Shown here: positions 34,206-43,022 of the stretch, piece by piece | How positions within the stretch are numbered: the first letter of the stretch is position 1 | How the letters are laid out: each line of letters begins with the position of its first letter | Source: Bacteroidales bacterium | GTDB taxonomy: Bacteria > Bacteroidota > Bacteroidia > Bacteroidales > Lentimicrobiaceae | DNA length: 64,000 nt | Direction: 5' to 3' | Assembly: GCA_016788045.1 (NCBI GenBank) | Contig: JAEUTG010000025.1 | Coordinates: 1 to 64,000 of the forward strand | The notes under the pieces: model-generated | Told to the model about the DNA's origin: nothing | Seen by the model: the letters and a program-made list of their open reading frames with translations, nothing else | Database searches by the model: none | Made by a program: the position numbers and the translations under genes

Positions 34206-35273
34206 ATGTTTAGATTCGAACATACGCTTTTCCTGAATCTTTTGCTGGTTTTGCCGGTACTTCTGGTGATGTATTGGTTTTACTTCCGCTGGAAAGCAAA
34301 GGTTTCGCGGGTATTCGGCGAGCAGAAGGTGATTGCCGGTATGATGCCCGATGTGTCAGCAGCCCGTTCGCATGTTAAGTTCCTGTTGCTGCTACTCACG
34401 GTTGCTGCTGTATTGCTCGCGCTGGCCAACCCCCAGGTAGGATCCAAAATAGAGAAAGCCCAGCGAAAGGGGGTTGACCTCATCATTGCGCTGGATGTTT
34501 CCAACAGTATGCTTGCCCAGGATATTCAACCCAGCCGCATTGAACGCTCAAGGCAGGCAATCAGCCGTCTGATCGACGAGTTGGAAAACGACCGCATCGG
34601 AATCATTGTCTTTGCCGGGAAAGCCTATACCCAGCTGCCCATAACCACCGATTATTCAGCGGCTAAAATGATGCTGAGCTCAGTAAGGCCCGACCTGGTG
34701 CCTGTTCAGGGAACAGCCATTGGCCAGGCCATCGACATGGCCATGGCCTCCTTTAACGATGACAAGACCTCCAAAGCCATCATCATCATTACCGATGGCG
34801 AGAACCACGACGAAGAGGCTGTGGAGAAAGCATCCGAGGCTGCCGGAAAAGGAATTAAAGTATATACCATCGGCATGGGGCTGGCTGAAGGGGCCCCGAT
34901 TCCGGTCTATAAAAACGGTGAAATGGCCGGCTTTAAAAAAGATCAGTCCGGTGCTACCGTGGTTACACGGCTTGATGAAACGATGCTGACCAAAATCGCA
35001 GATGCCGGCAATGGCATCTATGTGAGGGCAAGCAATACGCAGGCAGGGGTCAGAAAGGTATATGAAGAGATCAGCAAAATGGAGAAAACCACCTTCGAAG
35101 CCATGAATTTCTCCGATTATGAAGACCGCTTCCAGTATTTTGTTGCCCTGGCCCTGCTGCTGATGTTTGCCAACTTCCTGATCAATGAACGCAAAAGCCG
35201 GTGGGCCGGCAGGATTTCACTGTTTCATCCGTTAAGCAATGCAGGAAACAAAAAATCTGCGCAGGGGACCTGA
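34206..35273 (+). CDS. batB: BatB, membrane VWA protein
   Basis: A 355-residue paralogue of BatA with the same plan: two N-terminal helices (about 9-27 and 58-75), a VWA domain with MIDAS Asp97-x-Ser99-x-Ser101 (ALDVSNSMLAQD), GTAIGQA and IITDGENHDEEA, then a C-terminal helix (about 310-328). The insertion GEMAGFKKDQSG before the last part of the domain is typical of BatB. The tail (KSRWAGRISLFHPL) is basic and cytoplasmic. BatA and BatB are believed to form a complex. Confidence 0.92.
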   Translation: MFRFEHTLFLNLLLVLPVLLVMYWFYFRWKAKVSRVFGEQKVIAGMMPDVSAARSHVKFLLLLLTVAAVLLALANPQVGSKIEKAQRKGVDLIIALDVSNSMLAQDIQPSRIERSRQAISRLIDELENDRIGIIVFAGKAYTQLPITTDYSAAKMMLSSVRPDLVPVQGTAIGQAIDMAMASFNDDKTSKAIIIITDGENHDEEAVEKASEAAGKGIKVYTIGMGLAEGAPIPVYKNGEMAGFKKDQSGATVVTRLDETMLTKIADAGNGIYVRASNTQAGVRKVYEEISKMEKTTFEAMNFSDYEDRFQYFVALALLLMFANFLINERKSRWAGRISLFHPLSNAGNKKSAQGT

Positions 35274-35364
35274 ATTGCAAACATTGATTCCGGACATGTT
35301 TTTAAGGATGTTCAGATTGTAAACCAAAAACATTCATAGCATATTGCCCGAAAAGAACCGAAAA

Positions 35365-36057
35365 ATGAAGCGACTGATATTGTGTTTTCTGGCATTGTTT
35401 TCCGCTGCATCAATGTATGCGCAGAAGGAAAATCCGCTGATCCGCAGCGGAAACAAGTTATACGGACAGGGTAAGTTTAAAGATGCTGAAATCAGCTACC
35501 GCAAAGCCCTGGAGAGTTCACCAAAGTCGACCAAAAGCGAATACAACCTGGGCAGTTCACTCTACCGTCAGAAAGAATGGGAAGAGGCCGGCAAAAGCTA
35601 CCTGAGTGCTGCTGGCAGGATGAAAGACTCAGATGCTGCCGCAAAGGCTGCTGCTTTGCACAACCTTGGCAATACGATGGTGAAAGCCGAAAAATATGCC
35701 GAAGGAATCGAAGCCTACAAACAGGCCCTGCGGCTGAATCCGGCCGATCAGGATACCCGGTACAACCTGAGTTACGCGATGAGAAAAATGCAGCAGCAAC
35801 AACAGCAGCAACAGCAGAATGATCAGAACAAAGAAGATAAAAAAGATAAGCAGGACCAGCAGCAGAACCAGCAGCAACAGCCTCAGGATCAGAACGATCA
35901 GCAACAGCAGAACCAGCAGCAGCAAAAACAGCAGATTTCGAAGCAGGATGCGGAGCGTATGTTGCAGGCCCTGAAAAACGATGAGCAGAAAACCATGGAC
36001 AAGGTAAAAAAGCAAAAAGCCAAGCCGGTTCAGGTGCAGGTTGAAAAAGACTGGTAG
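35365..36057 (+). CDS. batC: BatC, TPR protein with Gln-rich tail
   Basis: A 230-residue exported protein. The ATG at 35365 gives a clean signal peptide (MKRLILCFLALFSAASMYAQ). Three or four TPR units lie at about 20-140 (KLYGQGKFKDAEISYRKALE, EYNLGSSLYRQKEWEEAGKS, EGIEAYKQALRLNPADQDTR). The following segment, about 145-195, is a low-complexity run of Gln with Asn, Asp and Lys, encoded mostly by CAG and CAA, and should be disordered. TPRs suggest protein binding in the periplasm within the Bat complex. The gene lies 91 bases after batB, the largest gap in this run of Bat genes, and 56 bases before batD. Confidence 0.88.
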   Translation: MKRLILCFLALFSAASMYAQKENPLIRSGNKLYGQGKFKDAEISYRKALESSPKSTKSEYNLGSSLYRQKEWEEAGKSYLSAAGRMKDSDAAAKAAALHNLGNTMVKAEKYAEGIEAYKQALRLNPADQDTRYNLSYAMRKMQQQQQQQQQNDQNKEDKKDKQDQQQNQQQQPQDQNDQQQQNQQQQKQQISKQDAERMLQALKNDEQKTMDKVKKQKAKPVQVQVEKDW

Positions 36058-36113
36058 CTTTGCAGAATAAACTGGATAAAACTGTCCGAACCATGTTAAG
36101 CGATAGAATCACT

Positions 36114-37967
36114 ATGAAACCCTTAGGATTGTGGACTATTTTACTGATGCTGGCACTCTCCCTGAATGTTTCGGGTCAGAAGGTCGAATTCAGGGCGACA
36201 GCCAACGATGTGGTCGCTGTCGGAGACCAGTTCAGGCTTATTTTCAGCGTAAATGCGCAGGCATCGGGGTTCACTGCCCCGGTTCTGAAAGATTTTTCGG
36301 TTCTGGCCGGCCCCAGCCAGTCGTCGAGCTCGAGTATGCAGATCATCAACAACCAGGTAACCCGGTCTGTTGAGTATTCCTTCACCTACCTGCTGCAGGC
36401 AAACAATGAGGGAACCTTCACCATAGCACCGGCCTCGGTGAACGTGGACGGCAAGACCTATAAATCCAATGCCGTCACCATCAAAGTGGTAAAGGGCTCA
36501 GCCCAGCAGGGACGCGGCAACCAGCAGGGAGGACAGAACCAGGCGCCTCCATCGGGTGAAATCGGCTCAAAAGACTTATTCGTGCGTGCTTCAGTTAACA
36601 AATCCAACCCTTACCAAGGTGAACAGATTATTGTTACCTATAAAATATACACAAGAATTCCGGTTTCTGAATACAGTATCACCAAAGCTCCCGGCCTGAG
36701 CGGGTTCTGGACACAGGATCTGCTGAAGGACAGCAAAAACCTCAATCAGTACCGTGAAACCATTGACGGACAAGAGTATGTAGTAGCCGAGATCAAGAAA
36801 GATGCGATGTTCGCACAGAAATCAGGCAAACTGGAGGTAGAACCGCTCGAGCTCGATGTAATTGCACAGGTGAAACGGAAATCGCAGCGCGGCCGAACCA
36901 ATGACCCGTTTTTCGACAGCTTTTTCGACGACAGCTTCTTTGGAAATTCGATGCAGAATGTCAGGAAAACGATACAATCAAACAAACTGACAATCGATGT
37001 TAAACCGCTGCCGGCACAGGGAAAGCCCATGGGTTTCACCGGCGCTGTGGGAAATTTCAGCTTAAGCGCCAGCACCGACCGTACCGAGCTGAAAACCAAC
37101 GATGCCATGAGCCTGAAGCTTACCGTTACCGGCAAAGGCAACATCAAGCTCATTGAGAATCCGGCTTTTGAATTCCCTACCGATTTTGAGGTTTACGATC
37201 CCAGGGTAACCGACAACATCAGCACTTCGGCCGCTGGTGTGAATGGTTCCCGTACCTTCGAATACCTGATTATTCCGCGCAACCCCGGTAGTTTTACCAT
37301 CCGACCGGTTGATTTCTCTTACTTCGACATCAATTCAGGTACCTACAAAACACTCACCACGCAGGAATTCAAAATCAGTGTAGCCCGTGGAAGCGATGGG
37401 GACGGTACTTTTACAGCCGGCCAGGTAAACAAGGAAGATTTCAAATACATCGGCAGTGACATCCGGTTCATCAAAACCGGAAGCATCAGCCTGAAACCCG
37501 TCAATACATTCCTGTTCGGGTCATCACTTTTTATCCTGTTGATGCTGGCACCTGTGCTGCTTTTCGCTGTTTTCCTGATCGTCTGGAGGTCAGAACTGAA
37601 GAAAAGGGGCAATCAGGCCCTCATGCGCAATAAAAAGGCTACCGGAGTAGCAAGGAAGCGGTTGAAATCAGCTGAAAGATTCCTGAAAAAGGGCGAACAT
37701 GAAGCTTTCTGGGCTGAAACATCCAATGCACTTTGGGGATATATGAGCGACAAATTCAACATTCCGCGCTCAGCCCTCTCGATGGACTCGGTGAATTCGG
37801 CCCTCAGTGCCAAAAATGTAAATGAAACGCTGATAAAGCAGTTTATTGATACACTGAACAACTGCGAGTTTGCCAGGTTTGCGCCGGGCAACAAATCACA
37901 GAAAATGGATGAAATCTACAATCAGGCCATCGATGTCATTACCAAAACCGAACAGGAACTCAGGTAA
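36114..37967 (+). CDS. batD: BatD family protein
   Basis: A 617-residue membrane protein. The ATG at 36114 begins a good signal peptide (MKPLGLWTILLMLALSLNVSGQ); upstream in-frame starts at 36060 (TTG) and 36093 (ATG) only add a charged leader. The large periplasmic part has several Ig-like beta modules (KVEFRATANDVVAVGDQFRL, SKDLFVRASVNKSNPYQGEQ, GNFSLSASTDRTELKTNDAM). A membrane helix at about 480-505 leads to a basic, helical cytoplasmic tail with FWAETSNALWGYMSDKFNI. This is the plan of the oxygen-tolerance protein BatD. batE follows after 13 bases. Confidence 0.9.
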   Translation: MKPLGLWTILLMLALSLNVSGQKVEFRATANDVVAVGDQFRLIFSVNAQASGFTAPVLKDFSVLAGPSQSSSSSMQIINNQVTRSVEYSFTYLLQANNEGTFTIAPASVNVDGKTYKSNAVTIKVVKGSAQQGRGNQQGGQNQAPPSGEIGSKDLFVRASVNKSNPYQGEQIIVTYKIYTRIPVSEYSITKAPGLSGFWTQDLLKDSKNLNQYRETIDGQEYVVAEIKKDAMFAQKSGKLEVEPLELDVIAQVKRKSQRGRTNDPFFDSFFDDSFFGNSMQNVRKTIQSNKLTIDVKPLPAQGKPMGFTGAVGNFSLSASTDRTELKTNDAMSLKLTVTGKGNIKLIENPAFEFPTDFEVYDPRVTDNISTSAAGVNGSRTFEYLIIPRNPGSFTIRPVDFSYFDINSGTYKTLTTQEFKISVARGSDGDGTFTAGQVNKEDFKYIGSDIRFIKTGSISLKPVNTFLFGSSLFILLMLAPVLLFAVFLIVWRSELKKRGNQALMRNKKATGVARKRLKSAERFLKKGEHEAFWAETSNALWGYMSDKFNIPRSALSMDSVNSALSAKNVNETLIKQFIDTLNNCEFARFAPGNKSQKMDEIYNQAIDVITKTEQELR

Positions 37968-37980
37968 ACATTTTTCAGCT

Positions 37981-38745
37981 ATGAAGAAACATTTCAGCAT
38001 CATTATCCTGGCCCTGCTCCTGCTAACCGCCTTCAGCCACAGGTTGCCTGCGCAGCAGGCTGACATTGACAAGGCCGGAAAAGCGTATATGGCAGGCTTT
38101 TATGAAAATGCCATCACCCTTTATGAGAAGTTGCTTTCGCAGGAACAGGCTTCACCGGAAATCTATTACAACCTTGGCAACGCTTACTTCAAAACCGGCA
38201 ACATGCCTTCTGCCATCCTGAATTACGAAAGGGCGTTGAAGTACCGTCCGAACGATGAAGACATCCTGTACAACCTCGGGGTGGCAAACAGCCGTATCGT
38301 TGATAAAATTGATGTGCTGCCCGAACTCTTCTATATCCGCTGGTGGAAAAGCCTGAAGCAGTTGCTTTCCCCCGACGGATGGGCCGTCGCGCTCATCGCT
38401 TCTTTCAGTCTGTTTTTTATTGTCCTGGCCCTTTTTCTCCTTTCACGATCGGCAGCTATCAGAAAAGCCCTTTTTTCATCAGCCATTGTTGTCCTTGTCG
38501 TCGCCCTCATTTCAGGGACCATTGCGTGGCAAACGTACCACGAAGCAAGGCAGCAGGTTACTGCCATTGTGTTTACCCCTACCCTGCCGGTGAAAAGCTC
38601 ACCCGATGAAAGCAGTATCGATCTCTTTGTCATCCACGAAGGGCTGAAAGTCAAAATCATTGACAAACTCGGAGAATGGAACGAAATCAGCATTCCAAAC
38701 GGTAGCAAGGGCTGGGTAAAGATCAGTGATCTGAAACCCATCTGA
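37981..38745 (+). CDS. batE: BatE, TPR and SH3-like protein
   Basis: A 254-residue membrane protein. The ATG at 37981 starts a signal peptide (MKKHFSIIILALLLLTAFSH). TPRs span about 25-105 (KAYMAGFYENAITLYEKLL, YYNLGNAYFKTGNMPSAILN). Two membrane helices (about 135-155 and 162-180) precede a bacterial SH3-like domain at the C-terminus (PVKSSPDESSIDLFVIHEG to GWVKISDLKPI). This matches BatE. Two bases separate it from the next gene (a permease), so the operon continues. Confidence 0.9.
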   Translation: MKKHFSIIILALLLLTAFSHRLPAQQADIDKAGKAYMAGFYENAITLYEKLLSQEQASPEIYYNLGNAYFKTGNMPSAILNYERALKYRPNDEDILYNLGVANSRIVDKIDVLPELFYIRWWKSLKQLLSPDGWAVALIASFSLFFIVLALFLLSRSAAIRKALFSSAIVVLVVALISGTIAWQTYHEARQQVTAIVFTPTLPVKSSPDESSIDLFVIHEGLKVKIIDKLGEWNEISIPNGSKGWVKISDLKPI

Positions 38746-38747
38746 TC

Positions 38748-39695
38748 ATGCCATTCCTGCTGAAAGCTTCCCTGCTGTTCTTTCGTGTACACCTCTTCCG
38801 GTATGGAAGAATCATTAACCAGCTTGGTATCTTCAGGGTGCTGATACTCGCAGGCCTGCTCATTTTAGCCCTGAAAGCAACTTCTGTTCCCGATAAACTG
38901 CTCTGGCAGGCAGCAATTATTCTACTCACCATCCTTCAGCTTCACTTGTCGCGCAAAGACCAGATTCTGCTGAGTAACCTTGGCCTGAACTCCCCCTTGT
39001 TCTTCATGCTCAGCTACAGCCTGGCTGTGGCACCTTTTGCGTTGTTTTACCTTGTGTCAGGCAGTTATAAAACCTTCTTCATGCTGATTTCCGGAATCCT
39101 GCTTGTTTCAATGCTTAAGCTACGCTCAAAAGAAGGTTTCCGGCTTCCGGTGTTCTCATTTCCGGTGATTCCCGCTGATGCCTGGGAATGGAGGGCAGGG
39201 TTGCGCCGTTTTGCACCGGGACTGTTCCTCACCTACCTGCTTGTGGCGGTTTTTCATGAGCAAAATTTTGCAGTGCCCGCAGCTGTGCTGATTCTCTCCC
39301 TGATCGCCGCTTACTTTCAGACCTACCAGGAGCCCAGGGCGATGATTGAAGCCATGGGCTTAAGTCCACGGGCATTCCTGCGGAGAAAATGGCTGCTGCA
39401 ACTCCTGCTTTTCGTGCTGATCATCCTGCCACCGGTTGTATTCGGGCTGATAGCATTTCCGGATACCCTGCGGCCGGTAATCCTGGTGATCATCAACAGC
39501 CTTCTGGTGCAGGTATTTTCTGTTTCCTTCAAGTATGCCGGATTTCAACCGGGAAACGATATTTCGTATGCCTATGCGCTCCCCTTTCTGCTGAATTTTG
39601 CCTTTATCATTCCCGTATTGTTGCCCTTACCACTGGTTATGGCGTTAATTTTCAGCATCAGGGCACACCATCAGTTAAAACTCTCCGGAATATGA
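38748..39695 (+). CDS. Polytopic membrane protein, probable ABC permease
   Basis: A 315-residue protein with about eight hydrophobic segments and few charges, with no recognised family motif of its own. Its stop overlaps the start of an ABC ATPase (ATGA at 39692-39695), so the pair should be translationally coupled. By that context it is most likely the membrane half of an ABC-2-type exporter (inference). It starts 2 bases after the batE stop, linking the transporter to the Bat operon. The substrate cannot be predicted. Confidence 0.7.
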   Translation: MPFLLKASLLFFRVHLFRYGRIINQLGIFRVLILAGLLILALKATSVPDKLLWQAAIILLTILQLHLSRKDQILLSNLGLNSPLFFMLSYSLAVAPFALFYLVSGSYKTFFMLISGILLVSMLKLRSKEGFRLPVFSFPVIPADAWEWRAGLRRFAPGLFLTYLLVAVFHEQNFAVPAAVLILSLIAAYFQTYQEPRAMIEAMGLSPRAFLRRKWLLQLLLFVLIILPPVVFGLIAFPDTLRPVILVIINSLLVQVFSVSFKYAGFQPGNDISYAYALPFLLNFAFIIPVLLPLPLVMALIFSIRAHHQLKLSGI

Positions 39696-40369
39696 TCAGC
39701 ATTCAGCACCTGGATTTCAGGTATGGAAAAAATGAGGTGATTAAAGGCCTTGACTGGCAACTAGAGTCCGGCAAAGTTCATGGGCTGGTCGGGATGAACG
39801 GCGCCGGTAAAACCACCCTGTTCAACCTCATGGCGGCCTGGCTGAAACCCGCTGCAGGAAGCATCCTTTACGCCGGTAAGCCCGTCAGCCGGTATACCTG
39901 TGCTTTCATGGAAACCGCCCCGCAGTTTTACCCCATGATCACCGGAAAAGAATACCTTGACCTTTTCAGGCTGAAAAACCCGGCTTTCGACATCGGGGCA
40001 TGGAACAACATTTTCGGACTACCCCTCAGCAGTGTGGTTGACAATTATTCTACCGGAATGCAGAAAAAGCTCAGCCTGCTCGGAACCATAGCCATGAACA
40101 GAGAGATCCTTATCCTCGACGAGCCTTTCAACGGCCTGGATTTCGAAACAGTGCGGATTGTCAGGCAGATGATCACAACCCTGGCAACAAAATCAAAAAC
40201 CGTGATTCTGAGTTCGCACATACCGGAATCCCTCACCCGTGTCTGCGACAGCATCAGCCTGATTAACAACGGGAAAATTGCATTTAAGGCAGACCGGGAG
40301 CAGTTCGCCGATTTTGACAGAATGGTGGGTGAGTTCTCACCTGACAGAAACATGGAGATTCCGCTTTAG
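39692..40369 (+). CDS. ABC transporter ATP-binding protein
   Basis: A 225-residue nucleotide-binding subunit. The ATG at 39692 overlaps the permease stop; the reading frame is open far upstream but that part is not coding. Walker A is GMNGAGKTT, the signature is YSTGMQKKLSLL (the degenerate form common in ABC-2 exporters), Walker B is ILILDEPFNGLD, and the switch His is in ILSSHI. The length is on the short side but complete. It forms an exporter with the preceding permease. Confidence 0.92.
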   Translation: MISIQHLDFRYGKNEVIKGLDWQLESGKVHGLVGMNGAGKTTLFNLMAAWLKPAAGSILYAGKPVSRYTCAFMETAPQFYPMITGKEYLDLFRLKNPAFDIGAWNNIFGLPLSSVVDNYSTGMQKKLSLLGTIAMNREILILDEPFNGLDFETVRIVRQMITTLATKSKTVILSSHIPESLTRVCDSISLINNGKIAFKADREQFADFDRMVGEFSPDRNMEIPL

Positions 40370-40410
40370 TTTACCCATTCTCCTGCAAACGGCTGAATGT
40401 CTGAATTGTG

Positions 40411-40433
40411 AAGGCCCCGTGGCTGGCCCTTAA
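40411..40433 (+). terminator. Possible terminator of the Bat/ABC operon
   Basis: AAGGCC pairs with GGCCCTT around a short loop and TAATTTTG follows. The stem is short and the T-tract poor, so the call is weak. It lies just upstream of the next promoter. Confidence 0.35.
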
Positions 40434-40435
40434 TT

Positions 40436-40465
40436 TTGACAATTCATTATAATTTCATATTTTTA
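40436..40465 (+). promoter_or_regulatory. Candidate promoter of the TonB-C-like gene
   Basis: TTG at 40436-40438, a 19-base spacer, then TATTTTTA at 40458-40465, one mismatch from TAnnTTTG. It is 17 bases before the GTG start. Confidence 0.5.
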
Positions 40466-40482
40466 CAGGAAATTGAAGTATT

Positions 40483-41286
40483 GTGAAACAGGTATTGCCG
40501 GCAGCATTTCTTGTGATCATTTCACTACTTGCTCACTGTCAGGAGTTTATTCCTTCACAGGTTTATGGTGGGAAGCAACAGTTAAAGACATTTATTGAGC
40601 AGGAATTGATTTATCCCGGGTCGGCACTGCAAGCTGAAACCGAGGGAACCGTTTCGGTTTTTTACCGGATTAATGAAAAAGGACAAGTTTCACACGTCAG
40701 ATTTGACAAGCGTTTATCGCCGGATTGTGATCTCGAGACCCTGAGAATTTTCAGGATGCTGGAGTGGGAGCCAGCCATGGTCCGTGGGATCGCAAAATCC
40801 GACAGCGGGCACTTCAACATTGAATTTAACATAAAGAAATACAATAGGTTATGTAAACAAAGAGGGTATAAGGCACTCTACTTCCCCTACGAACCTGCCG
40901 ACACCTCCGGACGCATCTACCTCTATAAAAATCTCGAGACAGCCCCCCGCCCTTTGTTCACCAATGAGGGTATCACACTGGCGGGTTTTATTGCAGCCAA
41001 CCTTCAATATCCGGAGGCAGCCATCAAACAAAACGTGAGCGGGGTTGTTACGCTTGCTTTCGTTGTTGAAACTCATGGCAGGGTTTCAAACACACACATT
41101 GTAAATTCACTGGGCGCCGGTTGCAATGAAGAAGCGCTGAGAATTCTTCAGATGATCAAATGGATGCCCGGCACCATGAATCAGCAGGCTGTGAGAACCC
41201 GCATGAAACTGTCCATCAATTTCAACCTTGAGCAGGGGCCTGGCGGTAGTTTTAACCCGAATGTGAAATCAAGTTACGGAGGATAG
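40483..41286 (+). CDS. Exported protein with two TonB C-terminal-like domains
   Basis: A 267-residue protein starting at GTG, with a signal sequence (to about residue 19, ending LAHC). Two related modules follow, about 25-120 (FIEQELIYPGSALQAETEGT, VFYRINEKGQVSHVRFDKRL) and 165-260 (FIAANLQYPEAAIKQNVSGV, LAFVVETHGRVSNTHIVNSL). Both have the YP..A......G.V...F.V...G.v..v pattern of TonB C-terminal domains. No proline-rich spacer is present. The N-terminal hydrophobic stretch could be a cleaved signal, a lipobox-like LLAHC or an anchor, so a classical energy-transducing role is uncertain. It lies 27 bases before a DUF3078 gene. Confidence 0.75.
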   Translation: MKQVLPAAFLVIISLLAHCQEFIPSQVYGGKQQLKTFIEQELIYPGSALQAETEGTVSVFYRINEKGQVSHVRFDKRLSPDCDLETLRIFRMLEWEPAMVRGIAKSDSGHFNIEFNIKKYNRLCKQRGYKALYFPYEPADTSGRIYLYKNLETAPRPLFTNEGITLAGFIAANLQYPEAAIKQNVSGVVTLAFVVETHGRVSNTHIVNSLGAGCNEEALRILQMIKWMPGTMNQQAVRTRMKLSINFNLEQGPGGSFNPNVKSSYGG

Positions 41287-41313
41287 ATCTGATAACCAAA
41301 CAACCAAATCAAT

Positions 41314-42216
41314 ATGCAAAAACTGACATTAACCATTGTTCTTTCTTTTTTACTTACGGGAATTTTAAATGCACAAACCCCCGACACCACCAAACTCTGG
41401 ACAACCGGCACCAAAGCCTCCCTGTCGTTCACGCAGGTTTCACTCACCAACTGGGCTGCCGGCGGTGAAAACAGTTTTGGAGGGAACTCATTTCTCAACC
41501 TTTTTGCAAACCTGAAACAAGGGAAGACCACCTGGGATAACTCCCTGGATCTGGCCTACGGGCTTATCAAGCTTGGGGAAGCCAAAATCAGGAAAAGCGA
41601 CGATAAAATTGATCTCGTTTCCAAATTCGGGCACAATGTGATCAATAAAAACCTATTTCTGAGTGCCAACCTGAGTTTTAAATCACAGTTTACCGAGGGC
41701 TTTAATTATCCCAACGATTCGGTGATGATCTCCAATTTTCTGGCACCCGGCTATCTCATGCTCGGTTTGGGTATGGATTACAAGCCTTTCCCCTACTTAT
41801 CCGTTTCGCTGCTCCCGCTGACCGGCAGAATGACCCTGGTAACCGACGAAACACTTTCGGATGCCGGAGCCTACGGTGTTGATCCGGGAAAAACCGTCAG
41901 ATCGGAGTTCGGAGCTGCCCTGAAGGTTACTTTCGAGAAAGATGTTTTCACCAACGTCAGCATCAAAAGCAAGCTCGACATGTTCACCAATTACATGGAC
42001 AGACCGCAGAATATCGACATTAACTGGGAAGCACTCATGATTCTCAAAGTCAACAAATACATCTCTACATTCCTTGGATTCCAGACCATCTACGACCACG
42101 ACATCCTGATTACCGACAAAGACGGCAAAACCGGTCCCCGCACCCAGTTCAAACAAACATTCGGGGTGGGATTGACCTACTCGGTCAAGCACCTTCAGGC
42201 TACCATCAAACAGTAA
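41314..42216 (+). CDS. DUF3078 outer membrane protein
   Basis: A 300-residue exported protein (signal peptide about 1-19, ending ILNAQ) whose N-terminal half carries the DUF3078 hallmark: LWTTGTKASLSFTQVSLTNW, then AAGGENSFGGNSFLNLFA and TTWDNSLDLAYGLIK. The rest is beta-barrel-like, with alternating hydrophobic residues and an aromatic-rich C-terminal half. The family is restricted mainly to Bacteroidota and its function is unknown; the outer membrane location is inferred from the barrel pattern. It is probably cotranscribed with the preceding TonB-C-like gene. Confidence 0.85.
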   Translation: MQKLTLTIVLSFLLTGILNAQTPDTTKLWTTGTKASLSFTQVSLTNWAAGGENSFGGNSFLNLFANLKQGKTTWDNSLDLAYGLIKLGEAKIRKSDDKIDLVSKFGHNVINKNLFLSANLSFKSQFTEGFNYPNDSVMISNFLAPGYLMLGLGMDYKPFPYLSVSLLPLTGRMTLVTDETLSDAGAYGVDPGKTVRSEFGAALKVTFEKDVFTNVSIKSKLDMFTNYMDRPQNIDINWEALMILKVNKYISTFLGFQTIYDHDILITDKDGKTGPRTQFKQTFGVGLTYSVKHLQATIKQ

Positions 42217-42218
42217 CA

Positions 42219-42417
42219 TTGAGTCCACTCCGAAAACTATTTATCTGACACCAAACCACTAAAACACTAACCTGTTTGCTTAACATGGTCAGAAAGGAAT
42301 TCACCAGAATTAATCTGCAGATATACAATTTTATGTGCAGATTGGTTTATTGGTGTCCCGGTTGCTATCGGGATGGTGTCAAATCTTCTTTTTTTGACTT
42401 TTCGGAGCAGGTATAAC
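42219..42417. mobile_element. MITE-like element, family 2, long copy
   Basis: A 199-bp sequence with the same ends as 23551-23600: TTGAGTCCACTCCGAAAACT at the left and CTTTTCGGAGCAGG at the right (inverted core CTCCGAAAA/TTTTCGGAG). The interior has a second inverted pair, TGACACCA (42246-42253) and TGGTGTCA (42374-42381), and a small TCCCG/CGGGA hairpin. It begins 2 bases after the DUF3078 stop codon and contains no gene. Confidence 0.7.
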
Positions 42418-42466
42418 ATCAGAATTACCATTAACCAAATATTGTTTCACCAAAAAATCAGACATT

Positions 42467-42880
42467 ATGAAACTTGTTGACGAATTCAAAGCATTTGCCA
42501 TGCGCGGAAACGTAGTGGATATGGCAGTGGGTATTATCATTGGCGGTGCCTTTGGTAAAATCATCTCCTCTTTTGTAGGCGATGTGCTGATGCCTCCCCT
42601 CGGGTTGCTGCTTGGCGGTATCGATTTCAAAGACATGAGTGTTACCCTGAAAGACGCCGTAATGAACGGTGCCGAAGTGGTAACCCCGGCTGTATCGCTC
42701 AACTATGGGATGTTTATTCAGAACGTCGTTGACTTCCTGATCATCGCTTTTGCGATTTTTATGGCCATAAAAGCCATGAATTCGATGAAAAAGAAAGAGG
42801 AGGAAGTGCCGGCTGCTCCTCCAGCTCCGACCAAAGATCAGGAATTACTCTCCGAAATCCGCGACCTGTTGAAAAAATAA
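42467..42880 (+). CDS. mscL: Large-conductance mechanosensitive channel MscL
   Basis: A 137-residue channel that opens under high membrane tension to release solutes on hypo-osmotic shock. The N-terminus ([21 protein letters not shown]) is the conserved amphipathic helix and first transmembrane helix. [21 protein letters not shown] lines the pore (split: GGAFGKII and DVLMPPLG). The second helix (about 84-105) and a charged C-terminal helix follow. The length is normal. It is followed by a strong hairpin and the mscS gene. Confidence 0.95.
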   Translation: MKLVDEFKAFAMRGNVVDMAVGIIIGGAFGKIISSFVGDVLMPPLGLLLGGIDFKDMSVTLKDAVMNGAEVVTPAVSLNYGMFIQNVVDFLIIAFAIFMAIKAMNSMKKKEEEVPAAPPAPTKDQELLSEIRDLLKK

Positions 42881-42905
42881 ATTATTTCATGATTACAGAT
42901 GAATG

Positions 42906-42937
42906 CAGAGGCAGTTACCGGATGGTAGCTGCCTCTG
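42906..42937. promoter_or_regulatory. Strong hairpin between mscL and mscS
   Basis: CAGAGGCAGTTACC pairs with GGTAGCTGCCTCTG (one mismatch) around a short loop, 25 bases after the mscL stop. There is no T-tract on the plus side (GTGTGTGTG follows), so it is either a weak terminator or an RNA processing or protective element. Confidence 0.5.
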
Positions 42938-42997
42938 TGTGTGTGAAAAGGGTCTGTATGCTTTCTCAAGGATAGCAGTCAACCCATGCTTATTTTT

Positions 42998-43005
42998 TAT
43001 CTTTG
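42998..43005 (+). promoter_or_regulatory. Candidate -7 box of the mscS-corA operon
   Basis: TATCTTTG matches TAnnTTTG, 17 bases before the mscS ATG at 43023. No TTG stands at the usual -33 distance. Confidence 0.45.
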
Positions 43006-43022
43006 TTGAAAAATACTTACAG

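Noticed and set aside
35796..35940. Triplet-repeat expansion
   Set aside because: CAG/CAA codons encode a low-complexity Gln-rich tail that is usual in BatC, with many interruptions.
37870..37980. N-terminal extension of BatE into batD
   Set aside because: It lies in the end of batD in another frame; ATG 37981 begins a clear signal peptide.
39389..39691. N-terminal extension of the ABC ATPase
   Set aside because: The upstream part of the frame overlaps the permease and has no protein-like character; ATG 39692 starts the usual nucleotide-binding domain.
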